Positions 17,599-26,717 of a DNA stretch of 64,000 nucleotides are shown piece after piece (the stretch's first letter is position 1; each line of letters begins with the position of its first letter). The DNA comes from Planctomycetota bacterium (lineage in GTDB: Bacteria > Planctomycetota > UBA1135): positions 62,001 to 126,000 of the forward strand of contig QQUA01000004.1 of assembly GCA_008501825.1 (NCBI GenBank), given 5' to 3'. The notes under the pieces are model-generated. The model worked only from the letters and a program-made list of their open reading frames with translations. It was not told the origin of the DNA and searched no databases. The position numbers were made by a program, and so were the translations under genes.

Positions 17599-18909
17599 TC
17601 AATCGATGACCCGACAAACTCCGTCGTGATCCTTGGCCAGTCGATAAAGAAAATTGCGCGCCGGGGCCGGCGCCCCCAGGGATATTGAGTTGACGCGAAT
17701 GTTGCGCCAACGATTCCAACGCCGAGCCTCGAAGAGGATGTCTTCCGGAGCGGTAAGCTCCCCGGCGGTAGGTTCGCCGTCGGACAATACGATGATTTCT
17801 TCCACCCCTTCTCGTTCAAAGGCCGCTCGCACGCCGCCGTGCAAGTTGGTGCTGCCGTCGAACAGGTTGCGGCGCAACCAGGCTTCAATGGCGCTCAAAT
17901 TTTCCGGACTTCGATCGACCAAGGCCTTGCCGAAGCTGTGCACTCCGGAATTAAAAAAGATCACGTCGAAACTCGCTTCTTCCGGCAAGCGGGGCAATAG
18001 GTGGATCAACTCTTCCACCGCCTTCTGTCCACGCGTGCGGCTGTAATTTTCCATCAAAGGCGTATTCATCGAACCGCTGGAATCCAAAACGAAAACGACC
18101 TTTTCCCCAAGAATGGGAATGCCCATATAAGAAAGGGTCGGCGGTTCCTCTTCTTCGGCGGAAGTGTCCCGCCGAAAGGGCGTCCCCTTGGCCTTATGCT
18201 TCAGCATCCAAAATTTCCAGCTTCGAGGGTCCCGCCCGATGCGATAGCCGGTGAGCCGCTGCAAAAGTTGCACGCATTCGTTGGCGGCTCGCCCTCCCCT
18301 TTCTTCCAACAAGTCAATCAGGTGAGGAATGTCGCCGGGGTCGGGATCGGCTTGCAAGGTCCGGACCGCCTCCAACAGCAGCGGGCCTTCGGCGATGGTC
18401 AAACGCCGTAAGGCTTCCACCCGGGCAAAGGGCGAACCTCGTACGGAAAGGCCCCGGAGGGCAGCGACCTTCTCCTCGACCGAGGCGCTGGCTTGCCTCA
18501 ACACCCGGGAGGCGAACATCTCGCCCTTTTCCTGGTCCAATAAAACGATGGCGAAGGTGGCCTCGGCATTGGCCAGAACCGTGCCGCGCTTTTCCCGAAT
18601 CTGGTGCAAGGTTTCCAAGGCCCCGGTACCGGTCCGCCCCAGGCAGCGGGCGTAATCGGCCAACCAGGCTTTGCGGACTTGGTGGCGCATGGCCAGCAAG
18701 GGCTCCAGAGGCAAACCTCCGTCCATTTCCGCCAAACGCGCCAGCGCCCGGCCCCGCTTGGCCGCCGGTGTCCGGCGGTCGGTCACCAGTTCCAACAGAG
18801 CAGAGGCAGCTCGTGGGGAGGAAGCCTCCACCGCTTGGGCCGAGGCAGCGGGCGTCCCCTGCCAGGGCAGGAGCAAAAGCAGCAGGCAAGCAAGAGCCAT
18901 TCCCCTCAT
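17599..18909 (-). CDS. Exported von Willebrand factor A domain protein with HEAT-like N-terminal region
   Basis: The 436-residue protein starts with a signal peptide (MALACLLLLLLPWQGTPAASAQA). Residues 30-220 are Ala/Leu/Arg-rich helices resembling HEAT repeats. The C-terminal 180 residues form a vWA domain with a complete metal-ion site: DSSGSM, then GSTNLHGGV, then LSDGEPTAG. vWA domains with an intact site bind protein ligands through a divalent metal. Exported HEAT/vWA proteins of this type are common in Planctomycetota. The partner is unknown. A HEAT protein of similar style is at 57.3 kb. Confidence 0.8.
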   Translation of the reverse strand: MRGMALACLLLLLLPWQGTPAASAQAVEASSPRAASALLELVTDRRTPAAKRGRALARLAEMDGGLPLEPLLAMRHQVRKAWLADYARCLGRTGTGALETLHQIREKRGTVLANAEATFAIVLLDQEKGEMFASRVLRQASASVEEKVAALRGLSVRGSPFARVEALRRLTIAEGPLLLEAVRTLQADPDPGDIPHLIDLLEERGGRAANECVQLLQRLTGYRIGRDPRSWKFWMLKHKAKGTPFRRDTSAEEEEPPTLSYMGIPILGEKVVFVLDSSGSMNTPLMENYSRTRGQKAVEELIHLLPRLPEEASFDVIFFNSGVHSFGKALVDRSPENLSAIEAWLRRNLFDGSTNLHGGVRAAFEREGVEEIIVLSDGEPTAGELTAPEDILFEARRWNRWRNIRVNSISLGAPAPARNFLYRLAKDHDGVCRVID

Positions 18910-18971
18910 CCTAGTCGGCGAAATTCCCGCGGTGACCTAAGGGGTAGGGAAAATGCCCTTAAACTGAGCCG

Positions 18972-19307
18972 GTGAAACTGCGACTGGATCTGGAATTGCT
19001 TCAACTGGAACAGGCTCTGGCCGAGCTTCTCCCCTTGGGCCTTAAGCCAGAGGCATTGGAACTCCGGGACGGAGGCCTGCGCTTGCCGGTAAAAGCGCCG
19101 ATGTTGGGTCGCGTGGTCCTCACCGCCAAAACCCGCAGCCAAGCCGGATGCCTGGAGTTTTTCAGCTTTGATTTGGAAGGCGCCGGCTTGACCAAATCCA
19201 TGGTATTGAGTCGCTTGCGCCGAGCATTGGCCGACTTGGATCGCCGCTACCCCCCCTTTCGCGTCCACGGTGACGCCGACGGCGACCGGCTCTATTGCCG
19301 CTGGTAG
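18972..19307 (+). CDS. Small hypothetical protein
   Basis: A 111-residue product from a GTG start with no recognised family. It is rich in Leu and Arg, alternates strands and helices, and has no signal peptide or membrane segment. Codon use matches nearby genes and it fits neatly between divergent and convergent neighbours, which supports a real gene. The C-terminal half (LTKSMVLSRLRRALADLDRR) is strongly amphipathic. The function cannot be deduced. Confidence 0.55.
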   Translation: MKLRLDLELLQLEQALAELLPLGLKPEALELRDGGLRLPVKAPMLGRVVLTAKTRSQAGCLEFFSFDLEGAGLTKSMVLSRLRRALADLDRRYPPFRVHGDADGDRLYCRW

Positions 19308-19326
19308 CTCCGACTTCTCCCGGCGA

Positions 19327-21342
19327 TTATTGGTAGCCCAATTCGGCCACCCGCAAGCGACTGGCTTCGCCGTCGTCCACCTTCCAGCTCCGACGGCGGC
19401 CGGCTTCATATTGCTGCCACCAGGCTTCCAGCCAGTTGCGCCAAGCCTCTGGATTCGGGCCGAGGAATTCCCGAGCCGGAGTTAAGGCCTGTTCTTCCTT
19501 CGGGTCCGAGGACAAATCGAATCGCTCTTTCGGTGTCATGGCTCGCTGCTCTTCTGCCACCTCGAAGTAAGTCTTTTGCAACGAGGCACTCCAAAGAGCG
19601 AGTTGGTCGATCTCGGCAAAGAAAAATCGTTGTCGAGGATCTCCCTGCTCGGCCCAAACCCAAGGAGCCTCTTGGTGGCCCATGGCGGTGAGATCAAGCG
19701 TGGGATCGAAACAATCCGGCGGCAGGCCGGGGAGCAACCGGGAAGCAGCCAAAGGAACGATTTCTCCCGCCCACGCCAAGAACGTCGTAGGAAGATCCAA
19801 CAAGGAAACCGGCGCTTCAACTTCACCGGCGGCAATGCCTTCGCCGTGCAAAATCAAAGGAACGTGTTGAGTTTCCTGCCAAAGGCCCAAAGCGTGTCCC
19901 ATTTGGTCATGTTCGCCGAAATGTTCGCCGTGATCGCTGGTGATGACCAAACGCCAGGGACGATTTCCGGGAAGGTTTCGCAACATGTCCACCAATTGCC
20001 GCAATTGATGATCCAAATAGGCTAATTCGCCGTCATAACGATCGGACAAAGCCGCCACTTCTTCCGTTCGGCGATGATCCCCTTGGCGCCAAGCTTGCCC
20101 CAACTCATTCAATAGGCTGTTGTAGGTCATACCGTCCATTCGTTCCCGGAACCGTCCTGGATCGTGTTCCAAGAAGCGATCCATGAAATCACCGGGAGCT
20201 TGATAGGGAGCGTGGACGTCCATGTAGTTCAAAAACAGAAAGAACGGTGCTTGACTGGTGCTTAAGGCTTGCAAATGATGCTCGACTCGGGCATTGACGT
20301 CGGCCGCGTGAATCCGATGCTCGGACGGCCGGGTCAGCACCGCCAATAACTTGGCCGGGTTCCAACGTTCCCCGAAGGTCAAATAGCCGATCATGCGGCC
20401 AGTGGCTCCCATGCCGGTCACTGCTTCAGAGGCACTGCCCAAGCCGGTGTGACACACCAATGAATCGTCGTACAGATGAAATCCTCTAGAGAAGCGTTGC
20501 GCTCGGCGGAGGACGAAATTGGCCACCACCGCCAGAGTTTGATAGCCGGAATCCGCCAAACGCCCGGCCAAGCTGGGATAGTCTCCCGGAGGCATGCCGA
20601 CGTGGGTGCTCAAGACACCGTGGCTGCTCGGCATCTTGCCGGTGAACAAACTGGCATGAGTCGGCGGAGTATGGGAGGCCGGGGCGACGGCTTGGCGGTA
20701 AAGCAAACCCTCGGCGGCCAATGCATCGAGAAAAGGCGTGGTATCCCGGGAGTAGCCGTAGCAACCGAGCCGGTCGGCCCGGAGGGTGTCCAGCACCACC
20801 AAGATCAGGTTCGGCCGGGAATCGGGCGGGGCTTGGTCGGCGGTCGTATCCGGAGCCGTTGGCAGGAGACCGATCGCCGGGAAAGGACCGGGGGTCAAAA
20901 TCCCGACCAGGGCGCAAAGCCAGCCGGCGAGCAAGATGGCCAAACCAAATTTTCCGATCAGGGGTTTGGTCTCAGGCCCGGCCAACGGCTTGCCCCACCG
21001 CAGCCACAAGGCGGCCGCCACCAACACGACCAGGAACCCGGCCCAGGACCCGCGCACATCTTCGGCCAAACCTAGGATGGACATCAGGGTTGGGACCAGG
21101 AACAAGGCCAAGCCGACCGCCAGGCCGGCCAGATGACCCCGGTTTCGCTGGGCCGATGCCGGAGCCGCCAGGGCCAAGACCAAGCCTGCCAAACCGGCCA
21201 CCGGCCAACTGAGAAGCATGAGAATGGCCACGCATTGGGCCCAGCCGGCGTCGGCCGCCACCTTGGAGGTGGTGGCCCCTTCCAGCAGAGCACAAAAAGT
21301 GGCTGCAATCAGGCAGCTTAGGAGGGGTCTGAGCCGATACAT
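19327..21342 (-). CDS. Membrane-anchored sulfatase-fold (alkaline phosphatase superfamily) protein
   Basis: The 671-residue product has an N-terminal membrane domain of about five segments (residues 5-165), then a sulfatase fold beginning NLILVVLDTLRADRLGCYG. The nucleophile motif reads THASLFTG preceded by SHTPP: Thr takes the place of the Cys or Ser that is turned into formylglycine in true sulfatases, and His replaces the following Arg. DHGEHFGEHDQMGH supplies the distal metal ligands. Thr nucleophiles are known in phosphoethanolamine and phosphoglycerol transferases of this fold. I therefore infer a membrane transferase acting on envelope lipid or glycan rather than a sulfatase. ATG 21342 was preferred over an upstream TTG. 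It is divergent from a homologous gene. Confidence 0.75.
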   Translation of the reverse strand: MYRLRPLLSCLIAATFCALLEGATTSKVAADAGWAQCVAILMLLSWPVAGLAGLVLALAAPASAQRNRGHLAGLAVGLALFLVPTLMSILGLAEDVRGSWAGFLVVLVAAALWLRWGKPLAGPETKPLIGKFGLAILLAGWLCALVGILTPGPFPAIGLLPTAPDTTADQAPPDSRPNLILVVLDTLRADRLGCYGYSRDTTPFLDALAAEGLLYRQAVAPASHTPPTHASLFTGKMPSSHGVLSTHVGMPPGDYPSLAGRLADSGYQTLAVVANFVLRRAQRFSRGFHLYDDSLVCHTGLGSASEAVTGMGATGRMIGYLTFGERWNPAKLLAVLTRPSEHRIHAADVNARVEHHLQALSTSQAPFFLFLNYMDVHAPYQAPGDFMDRFLEHDPGRFRERMDGMTYNSLLNELGQAWRQGDHRRTEEVAALSDRYDGELAYLDHQLRQLVDMLRNLPGNRPWRLVITSDHGEHFGEHDQMGHALGLWQETQHVPLILHGEGIAAGEVEAPVSLLDLPTTFLAWAGEIVPLAASRLLPGLPPDCFDPTLDLTAMGHQEAPWVWAEQGDPRQRFFFAEIDQLALWSASLQKTYFEVAEEQRAMTPKERFDLSSDPKEEQALTPAREFLGPNPEAWRNWLEAWWQQYEAGRRRSWKVDDGEASRLRVAELGYQ

Positions 21343-21375
21343 TCGAAGACGAACCGGGAGTCTGTGGGCATCATT

Positions 21376-23598
21376 ATGGCGCCCCAAGCCCGGAATGGAG
21401 AATACGCTTTAGGGGCTCCCCGCGGTGCCCCCCCCATCCACATGTTGGCCCGCCTTGGTCATGGCTTGCTAGTCGGCGCAACCCTTTGCGGTTGCCTTGG
21501 CTTCGTCGAATCGATCCTGGTCCTGATCGCCTTCCCCTACCACCGGGACTGGGCGCTTTGGAGTCAGGTGATGCCAGCCTATTTCTTGGCCGGGATTCTG
21601 CTCGGCGCCACGGTGTCCTGGGTTCTTCCCTGGTTGAGCGATGAACGGGACCGAAAGGCCGGCTATGGCCCTTTGCTGGCCGCAGGGGTGGCCGCCATCT
21701 TGGCCGCGGTTTACCTGGTGTACCGGCTTCACGCCCATTGGCTGAGTTCGGCGCTCCCCTCCTTCAGCCTTCCGGCCCTGGCGGCCACTGTCGGAATGTT
21801 GCTGGTTTCCGCCTTTGCCTTTGGATTGGCCCGCCGCTTCGCCCGCAGCCGCTACGGTTGGCGGTTGACCAGTTTTTTCCAACCGTTTACCTGCTACATC
21901 GTCCTAGCCCTGCTCCTGCTGCTGGCCTTGATTGGACGGCAACTGCCGGTGCAAAAGGCATCCTGGAGCCAGCGCTCCGAGCAAGCCGCCGCTTCCGGAA
22001 GTCCAAACGTCTTGCTGGTAGTTTTGGATACGGTGCGAGCCGACCGGCTCGGCTGTTACGGGCATTTCCGTCCGACTTCGCCCCAACTGGATGCTCTGGC
22101 CGCGGAAGGTGTGTTGTTCCAAAACGCCTTCGCTGCCGCTCCCTGGACCTTACCCAGCCACGCCTCCCTGTTTACCGGTTTGCACCCGACCAGCCATGGT
22201 GCCGGCTGGGAAGACGCTCGCTTGGAAGAAGGCCGGGCCGAATTTACCAATCGCAAGGGAGAAGGTTTTTTGACCTTGGCGGAAGAATTGAGCCGGCGAG
22301 GTTATGACACTTGCGCCGTAGCCAACAAAGCCTGGATCACTTTTGAAAGCGGCTTGACTCAAGGCTTCCAAAAGGTCTGGGATTTTCGTACTCCGGCACC
22401 TCAGGACCGTTTCTTTCTCAACATTCTGCTCGATCGACTGCAATTTCGGTTCGAGAGCCGGCGCCAGCGTCCCCGAGACAAAGGAGCTAAGAAAATCATC
22501 GACCAAGCCACTGATTGGCTGGCCCAAGGTCGGGGCCGGGAAGAAGACCGACCGTTTTTCTTATTCGTGAACTTGAACGAAGCGCACGATCCTTTCCAAC
22601 CGCCGAAAAGCTTTGCCGGCAAGTTTCTGCCCGAAGGTATTTCAGTTCAGGAAGCCCAGCAACTGGATCAAAGCACCGATCGCCGCAAAGCCTTCGATTG
22701 CGGCAGCGCCGACTTCGTCGATCGGGAGCCGGAAACTTTGCACGCCCTTTACGACGCTGAAATCCGTTACCAGGATCAGCAACTGGGCCGGTTGTTCAAA
22801 GCCTTACGGGAATCGGGCCTGATGGAAGACACCTTGGTCATGGTGACTTCCGACCATGGCGAAGAATTTGGGGAAAAAGGCCGACTCGGACATCAACTTT
22901 GTCTGGAAGACAGCTTGATCCGAGTTCCCCTGATCCTGCGTTATCCCAAGCGCATGCGGGCCGGCATCCAAGTCTCCCACTTGGCTTCCTTAGTCGACAT
23001 TTTTCCAACGGTCCTGGATTTGGTCGAGCAGGAATCCGGCCACCGTCCGCCGGTGACTCCCGGTTTGCAAGCTCTGGAAGGAGTCAGCCTGTTGCCGGCG
23101 GCGGTTGAGGACGGCGTCCCGGTTCGAGATTTCATCATCGCCCACTACGCCAATCCGATGGCTTATTTGCGCACCTTTCCCTGTTTTCAAGCCGAACAAC
23201 CGGAAGTATTTCCGTTGTTGGATTACGGCCGTACGATCACGGTTCTGCGCGGCCACGACTACAAATTCTTCCGCTATGGGGACGGCCGGCGCCGATTGGT
23301 CGACTTACAGGCCGACCCCGGCGAAACTCAGGCTTTGTCTGAAGCCATGCAAGGACCTCAGGCCGATTTGATGGCCCGCTTCGACCAGCGCCTGACCCAA
23401 CAACTCAACGCCTATCAGCAGCGGCGCCTGATCTTGTTAAGTCCCTTGTACAACCTTTGGGGTTTGACCCGGAGAAGCGGTTGGCGCCAGCTCATTCAGC
23501 AAACCGAACAATTGGGCTACGTCGGTTCGGAGGAACCGAAGGAAACGGAAGCCCAAAGCCTGGTTCCGCCGCCTTTTCTGAACCGTCCGGGAGAATGA
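21376..23598 (+). CDS. Second membrane-anchored sulfatase-fold protein
   Basis: A 740-residue paralogue-like protein with about five N-terminal membrane segments (residues 25-190), then VLLVVLDTVRADRLGCYG, the nucleophile region WTLPSHASLFTGLHP (Thr in the formylglycine position) and DHGEEFGEKGRLGHQ. The layout matches the divergent gene at 19.3 kb. The C-terminal segment (about 620-740) carries a long helix and an acidic, Pro-rich tail. I chose ATG 21376; a GTG at 21364 is possible. The 33-base gap to the divergent start makes a shared promoter region likely. As with the neighbour, a transferase acting on envelope components is an inference. Confidence 0.72.
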   Translation: MAPQARNGEYALGAPRGAPPIHMLARLGHGLLVGATLCGCLGFVESILVLIAFPYHRDWALWSQVMPAYFLAGILLGATVSWVLPWLSDERDRKAGYGPLLAAGVAAILAAVYLVYRLHAHWLSSALPSFSLPALAATVGMLLVSAFAFGLARRFARSRYGWRLTSFFQPFTCYIVLALLLLLALIGRQLPVQKASWSQRSEQAAASGSPNVLLVVLDTVRADRLGCYGHFRPTSPQLDALAAEGVLFQNAFAAAPWTLPSHASLFTGLHPTSHGAGWEDARLEEGRAEFTNRKGEGFLTLAEELSRRGYDTCAVANKAWITFESGLTQGFQKVWDFRTPAPQDRFFLNILLDRLQFRFESRRQRPRDKGAKKIIDQATDWLAQGRGREEDRPFFLFVNLNEAHDPFQPPKSFAGKFLPEGISVQEAQQLDQSTDRRKAFDCGSADFVDREPETLHALYDAEIRYQDQQLGRLFKALRESGLMEDTLVMVTSDHGEEFGEKGRLGHQLCLEDSLIRVPLILRYPKRMRAGIQVSHLASLVDIFPTVLDLVEQESGHRPPVTPGLQALEGVSLLPAAVEDGVPVRDFIIAHYANPMAYLRTFPCFQAEQPEVFPLLDYGRTITVLRGHDYKFFRYGDGRRRLVDLQADPGETQALSEAMQGPQADLMARFDQRLTQQLNAYQQRRLILLSPLYNLWGLTRRSGWRQLIQQTEQLGYVGSEEPKETEAQSLVPPPFLNRPGE

Positions 23599-23599
23599 A

Positions 23600-25507
23600 T
23601 TATCTTGGCGCCAGGATGGATCGAGCTTCCAGTTCGCCTCGCAAATCCCAGATTTCCGCGTTGCCCTGAAGCAGAGTAGGCGGCCCGAACAACTTCAGCA
23701 TGAGGCGTCGCGCCTGCTCGCTTTCTTTTGCCAGCCCTTCCACGTAGCGCACCGCCGCCAATTGTCTCCAGAGTTCCGGATTGTTGACGAATCGGTTAAA
23801 GCGGAACGGCATGGCGAAGATGTACAACTTATCCCAAAGGCCAGGGTCTTCCGGCAATTGGACTTGGGGCACGGGGAAATCGGGCTGGTGATGGAAAATG
23901 ACTGCCCCGACTTGGTTCTGCTCCAGCAATTCCCGCCGCCAGGCTTCCAACTGTTCCTCGGTTAAAGCCTCGACCTCGACCGCTTCGAATTCAGGCAGGG
24001 TCAAAATGTCGTTGTCCACCACCCGGGGCAACATGGCTTTCATCAGCGGCGTTTGCAAGGCCGGCAAGGCTTCGGGAAGAATGTGGCTGGTGTAGCCGCC
24101 GATCAATGGCTTCTGATGCAGGGTCTGCAGCCACATGGAATATCCGTCGCGGAAGTCCAAAGGAATTTCCAACACCGCGAAAGAACGATCGTCCTGAGCC
24201 AATTCTTGAGAATAGAAGGGAGCAGGCTGCAAATCGATGGCCTGGCGAGTTTTCGGTTGCATTTCCAAGGCCAACAAAGCGCAGAGGCCCAAACCCAAGA
24301 GATGGGCTTTCATGCGCCGGGAAGGAGCCTGCTCAACGGCACCGCCGTCTCGAGTTCGGTGAATCCATTCCCGCAAGCCGTATCCGAGCAGCACCGAAAG
24401 CGCCAACACCAACAGAATCAGGAAACGGTGTGGCACCCGAACCATGCTCAATCCGGGTATTTGGCCGAAAAAGGCCATGGGCAACACGATGTCGGGAAAG
24501 TGGCGCTTGGCGGCCACCAGGAAAGGTCCCTGCAACAGGACGAAACTAACCGCCAACAAAGCCCACCAAACGGCAATGCCCCGATCCCGGACCCGCCACA
24601 AGGCGTAAAGCAATACCGCCGACATCGAATAACCGAGCACTACCGGCCAGGAATGGAGGAAGGGAGATCCTTGAGGATGGACCCCAAGGAGTTCCATTTC
24701 TCCGACGTAGCGGACCGGATCGGCCAGTTGCTCCTCGTGGCCTTCCATCATGATCTTCAGCAGCGGCCAAATGCCGGGCAGCATCAGCAAGGCGGCCAAT
24801 CCTCCCATCAACAGGAGCTTGCCCCAGAATTTGAAATCGAACAGCCGCCGGTGAGCCAACATCCACAACACCAACAGCAGGCCACCGGCCAGGACGCAGA
24901 ATATGGGCTGGTACCAGTCGGCATATCCCGCCAGGGCAAGCATCAGCGAAGCCCATATCAGATGCCACCATCGGCCATGCCGGTACAGCAAGATCAAAGC
25001 TAATAGGAAAAGTGGAATCCATTGAAATTGAGCGTTGTTTAGCTGCGTCACCATCGAGGTGTGATAAGCATTGAAGGAATACATGATGCCGCCGAGAAAA
25101 GCGCCCCAAGCAGAACCAGTCACGTAACGAACCAGGGCCCAACCACCCAGCGCGCTAAGGAAAAAGGCGCTGACCAGGAGATAGCTGTGAGTCGCGGTTT
25201 GGGATACTAGATCCTGAATCGCCAAACCGGGAATGGAGTTGGCGAAGCTGATGGTATGGAAGGCGAGGGAAGTTCCGGACGGATGAAACAGCCAGGAGGT
25301 TTCCAGCAACGGCATTTGCCGTTCCCAGGCAAACCGGGTCCACCACAAGTTCCAGGAATTCTGAAAATAATCGCGGCCCACGGAATAGTGGGCTTCCGGT
25401 TCCAGCAGAAAGGGATGCCAATACAGATAAGTGATTGCGCCGAATCCTAAAACCGCCAGCAGAATCTCTATGACTCCGAGGGCAGAGCGTTTGCTCGTCT
25501 CTTCCAT
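23600..25507 (-). CDS. Polytopic membrane protein, possible GT-C-type glycosyltransferase
   Basis: A 635-residue protein with about ten to twelve hydrophobic segments through residue 390 and a soluble C-terminal domain of about 230 residues. Segment GIMYSFNAYHTSMVTQLNNA is followed by WIPLFLLALILLYR, the topology seen in membrane glycosyltransferases of the GT-C fold and in YfhO-like proteins. A first extracytoplasmic loop holds acidic residues (VGRDYFQNSWNLWW) where a catalytic Asp would lie. I cannot assign a donor or acceptor. It converges with the second sulfatase-fold gene, one base apart, and lies in a region with a GT2 enzyme, consistent with surface-glycan work. Confidence 0.6.
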   Translation of the reverse strand: MEETSKRSALGVIEILLAVLGFGAITYLYWHPFLLEPEAHYSVGRDYFQNSWNLWWTRFAWERQMPLLETSWLFHPSGTSLAFHTISFANSIPGLAIQDLVSQTATHSYLLVSAFFLSALGGWALVRYVTGSAWGAFLGGIMYSFNAYHTSMVTQLNNAQFQWIPLFLLALILLYRHGRWWHLIWASLMLALAGYADWYQPIFCVLAGGLLLVLWMLAHRRLFDFKFWGKLLLMGGLAALLMLPGIWPLLKIMMEGHEEQLADPVRYVGEMELLGVHPQGSPFLHSWPVVLGYSMSAVLLYALWRVRDRGIAVWWALLAVSFVLLQGPFLVAAKRHFPDIVLPMAFFGQIPGLSMVRVPHRFLILLVLALSVLLGYGLREWIHRTRDGGAVEQAPSRRMKAHLLGLGLCALLALEMQPKTRQAIDLQPAPFYSQELAQDDRSFAVLEIPLDFRDGYSMWLQTLHQKPLIGGYTSHILPEALPALQTPLMKAMLPRVVDNDILTLPEFEAVEVEALTEEQLEAWRRELLEQNQVGAVIFHHQPDFPVPQVQLPEDPGLWDKLYIFAMPFRFNRFVNNPELWRQLAAVRYVEGLAKESEQARRLMLKLFGPPTLLQGNAEIWDLRGELEARSILAPR

Positions 25508-25577
25508 GATGATGCCACGACAGGCCTGCCGGAAACCGACAGGTTCAGCACTTTAAAAGCGCTCCCTCAGAGAAGCA

Positions 25578-25602
25578 AAACTGGCCCAGAGTATTGGAGG
25601 TT
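25578..25602. repeat. Left terminal inverted repeat of insertion sequence
   Basis: Starts AAACTGGCCCAGAGTATTGG and continues AGGTT; it is the exact reverse complement of 26688-26712. The match stops after GGTT, where the two ends diverge. Confidence 0.9.
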
Positions 25603-25608
25603 TGGGCC

Positions 25609-26610
25609 TTAAAAAATCCTCCAAGTAAAGACATCTTCAGCGGTTAGCGGCTTGCTGCAGACTCCGGCGATCTGGGCCGGAGTCGGCACCTTCGGCTTCA
25701 CCGTTACCGGCCGCACGTAATTGCGCCATATCAGCCACACCCAAAGGTGCCGGCGCAGCCAGGCGCACTGCTTCGACACCCCCCAATTGCGCCGCACCAG
25801 CCGCGAGATCGAATCCCGCATCTGCGCCAAAGTGTGGTTGATCGGAAACAGCAAATTGCGGTTGTCGCGGCGGGTCTTCGACGACTCGCGCCGCCAGCGA
25901 TACGGCCGCTCGCCCTCGAACACCTTGGCCAGGACCGAGCCGTAGAGCTGCTTACGGTCCGACTGCAACTCCAGGGCTACCTCCGGCGGCAGCGCCCGTT
26001 GCAGGATCTCGAAGCAGCGGGTCACCAGCTTGCGGGATTCGGAGCGCCGCTTGCCGAACAACTTCTCCCGAGCTTGCTTCTTTTGCCGATATTTCGGCGT
26101 TAGCTTGCCACGACAAGGCAAGGTACCGGCGTCGAGATGGACCACGAAGTAGTTCCGCCGATGGATCAAAACCGGCACGGTCAAGGGCTGTAAACGCCGA
26201 TCGGACTCGAAAGTCTCCAGTTCGTCCAATTGGAAAGGCCCTTGAAAGCCGGCCCCTGTCGGTTGTCGAAGTTTGTCGGTGTGGAAGGCTTCGGCGTGGG
26301 CGCCAAGCAGATGCAAGCGGTGGGCGATGGTCTTTCGATCCACCTTCAGTTTGCGGCCGCTTTGGCGCAGCGTGACCTTGCTGACGTTTTCCCAAAACAC
26401 TTTCAGATGCAGATCGGGATAGCGCAGGCGATAGTCGAGGCGAAAGGTCTGGGTGGAAAAGGAGCGCTTGCAGACCAGGCACAAAAAGCGCTGCACCTTG
26501 GGCTGGTGGCGAGTCCGGAAAAAGCCGCGGCGTTGGATGTGTGAGCTGGCTTTGTCGTGCCGGCTCGGGCACCGGGGCCAGGGGCAATGGGAGGGCTGAA
26601 AAGCGGTCAT
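25609..26610 (-). CDS. Transposase, IS1/IS1595-like with N-terminal zinc finger
   Basis: The 333-residue product begins with a zinc-finger-like region: CPWPRCPSRHDK, then FLCLVCKRSF about 25 residues later, as in InsA-type transposase N-termini. A basic helix region follows (SGRKLKVDRKTIAHRLHLL, probably a helix-turn-helix), then acidic residues in a nuclease-like core: FQLDELETF and VVHLDAGT, the likely first two catalytic Asp residues. The third acidic residue is not clear by eye. The C-terminus is strongly basic with WLIWRNYVRPV. ATG 26610 is preferred to an upstream GTG. The frame is intact and lies inside the inverted repeats. Confidence 0.75.
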   Translation of the reverse strand: MTAFQPSHCPWPRCPSRHDKASSHIQRRGFFRTRHQPKVQRFLCLVCKRSFSTQTFRLDYRLRYPDLHLKVFWENVSKVTLRQSGRKLKVDRKTIAHRLHLLGAHAEAFHTDKLRQPTGAGFQGPFQLDELETFESDRRLQPLTVPVLIHRRNYFVVHLDAGTLPCRGKLTPKYRQKKQAREKLFGKRRSESRKLVTRCFEILQRALPPEVALELQSDRKQLYGSVLAKVFEGERPYRWRRESSKTRRDNRNLLFPINHTLAQMRDSISRLVRRNWGVSKQCAWLRRHLWVWLIWRNYVRPVTVKPKVPTPAQIAGVCSKPLTAEDVFTWRIF

Positions 26611-26687
26611 GAGGCGCACCGAAAAAACTGCGGGTACGCCTGGAAGACGGCTAGATCGGCCTGAGGTTACGCCGATTTTTTCGGCTT

Positions 26688-26712
26688 AACCTCCAATACT
26701 CTGGGCCAGTTT
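26688..26712. repeat. Right terminal inverted repeat of insertion sequence
   Basis: Exact reverse complement of the left repeat over 25 bases. It ends five bases before the radical SAM stop codon at 26718-26720. Confidence 0.9.
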
Positions 26713-26717
26713 CGGGA

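Larger units (their letters stand above)
25578..26712 (-). mobile_element. Insertion sequence with 25-bp terminal inverted repeats
   Basis: A 1135-base element bounded by perfect 25-base inverted repeats (25578-25602 and 26688-26712), enclosing one transposase gene on the minus strand. The transposase has an N-terminal zinc-finger region as in IS1/IS1595-type elements. I could not find a convincing target-site duplication at the edges. The right end is five bases after the stop codon of the radical SAM gene, so that gene is probably intact but the insertion may have cut its downstream region. Transposase frame and both repeats are intact, so the element may be active. Confidence 0.85.

Noticed and set aside
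19327..23598. Calling the two proteins formylglycine sulfatases
   Set aside because: The Cys/Ser of the C/S-x-P-x-R motif is Thr in both and the Arg is His, so formylglycine cannot form at that site.
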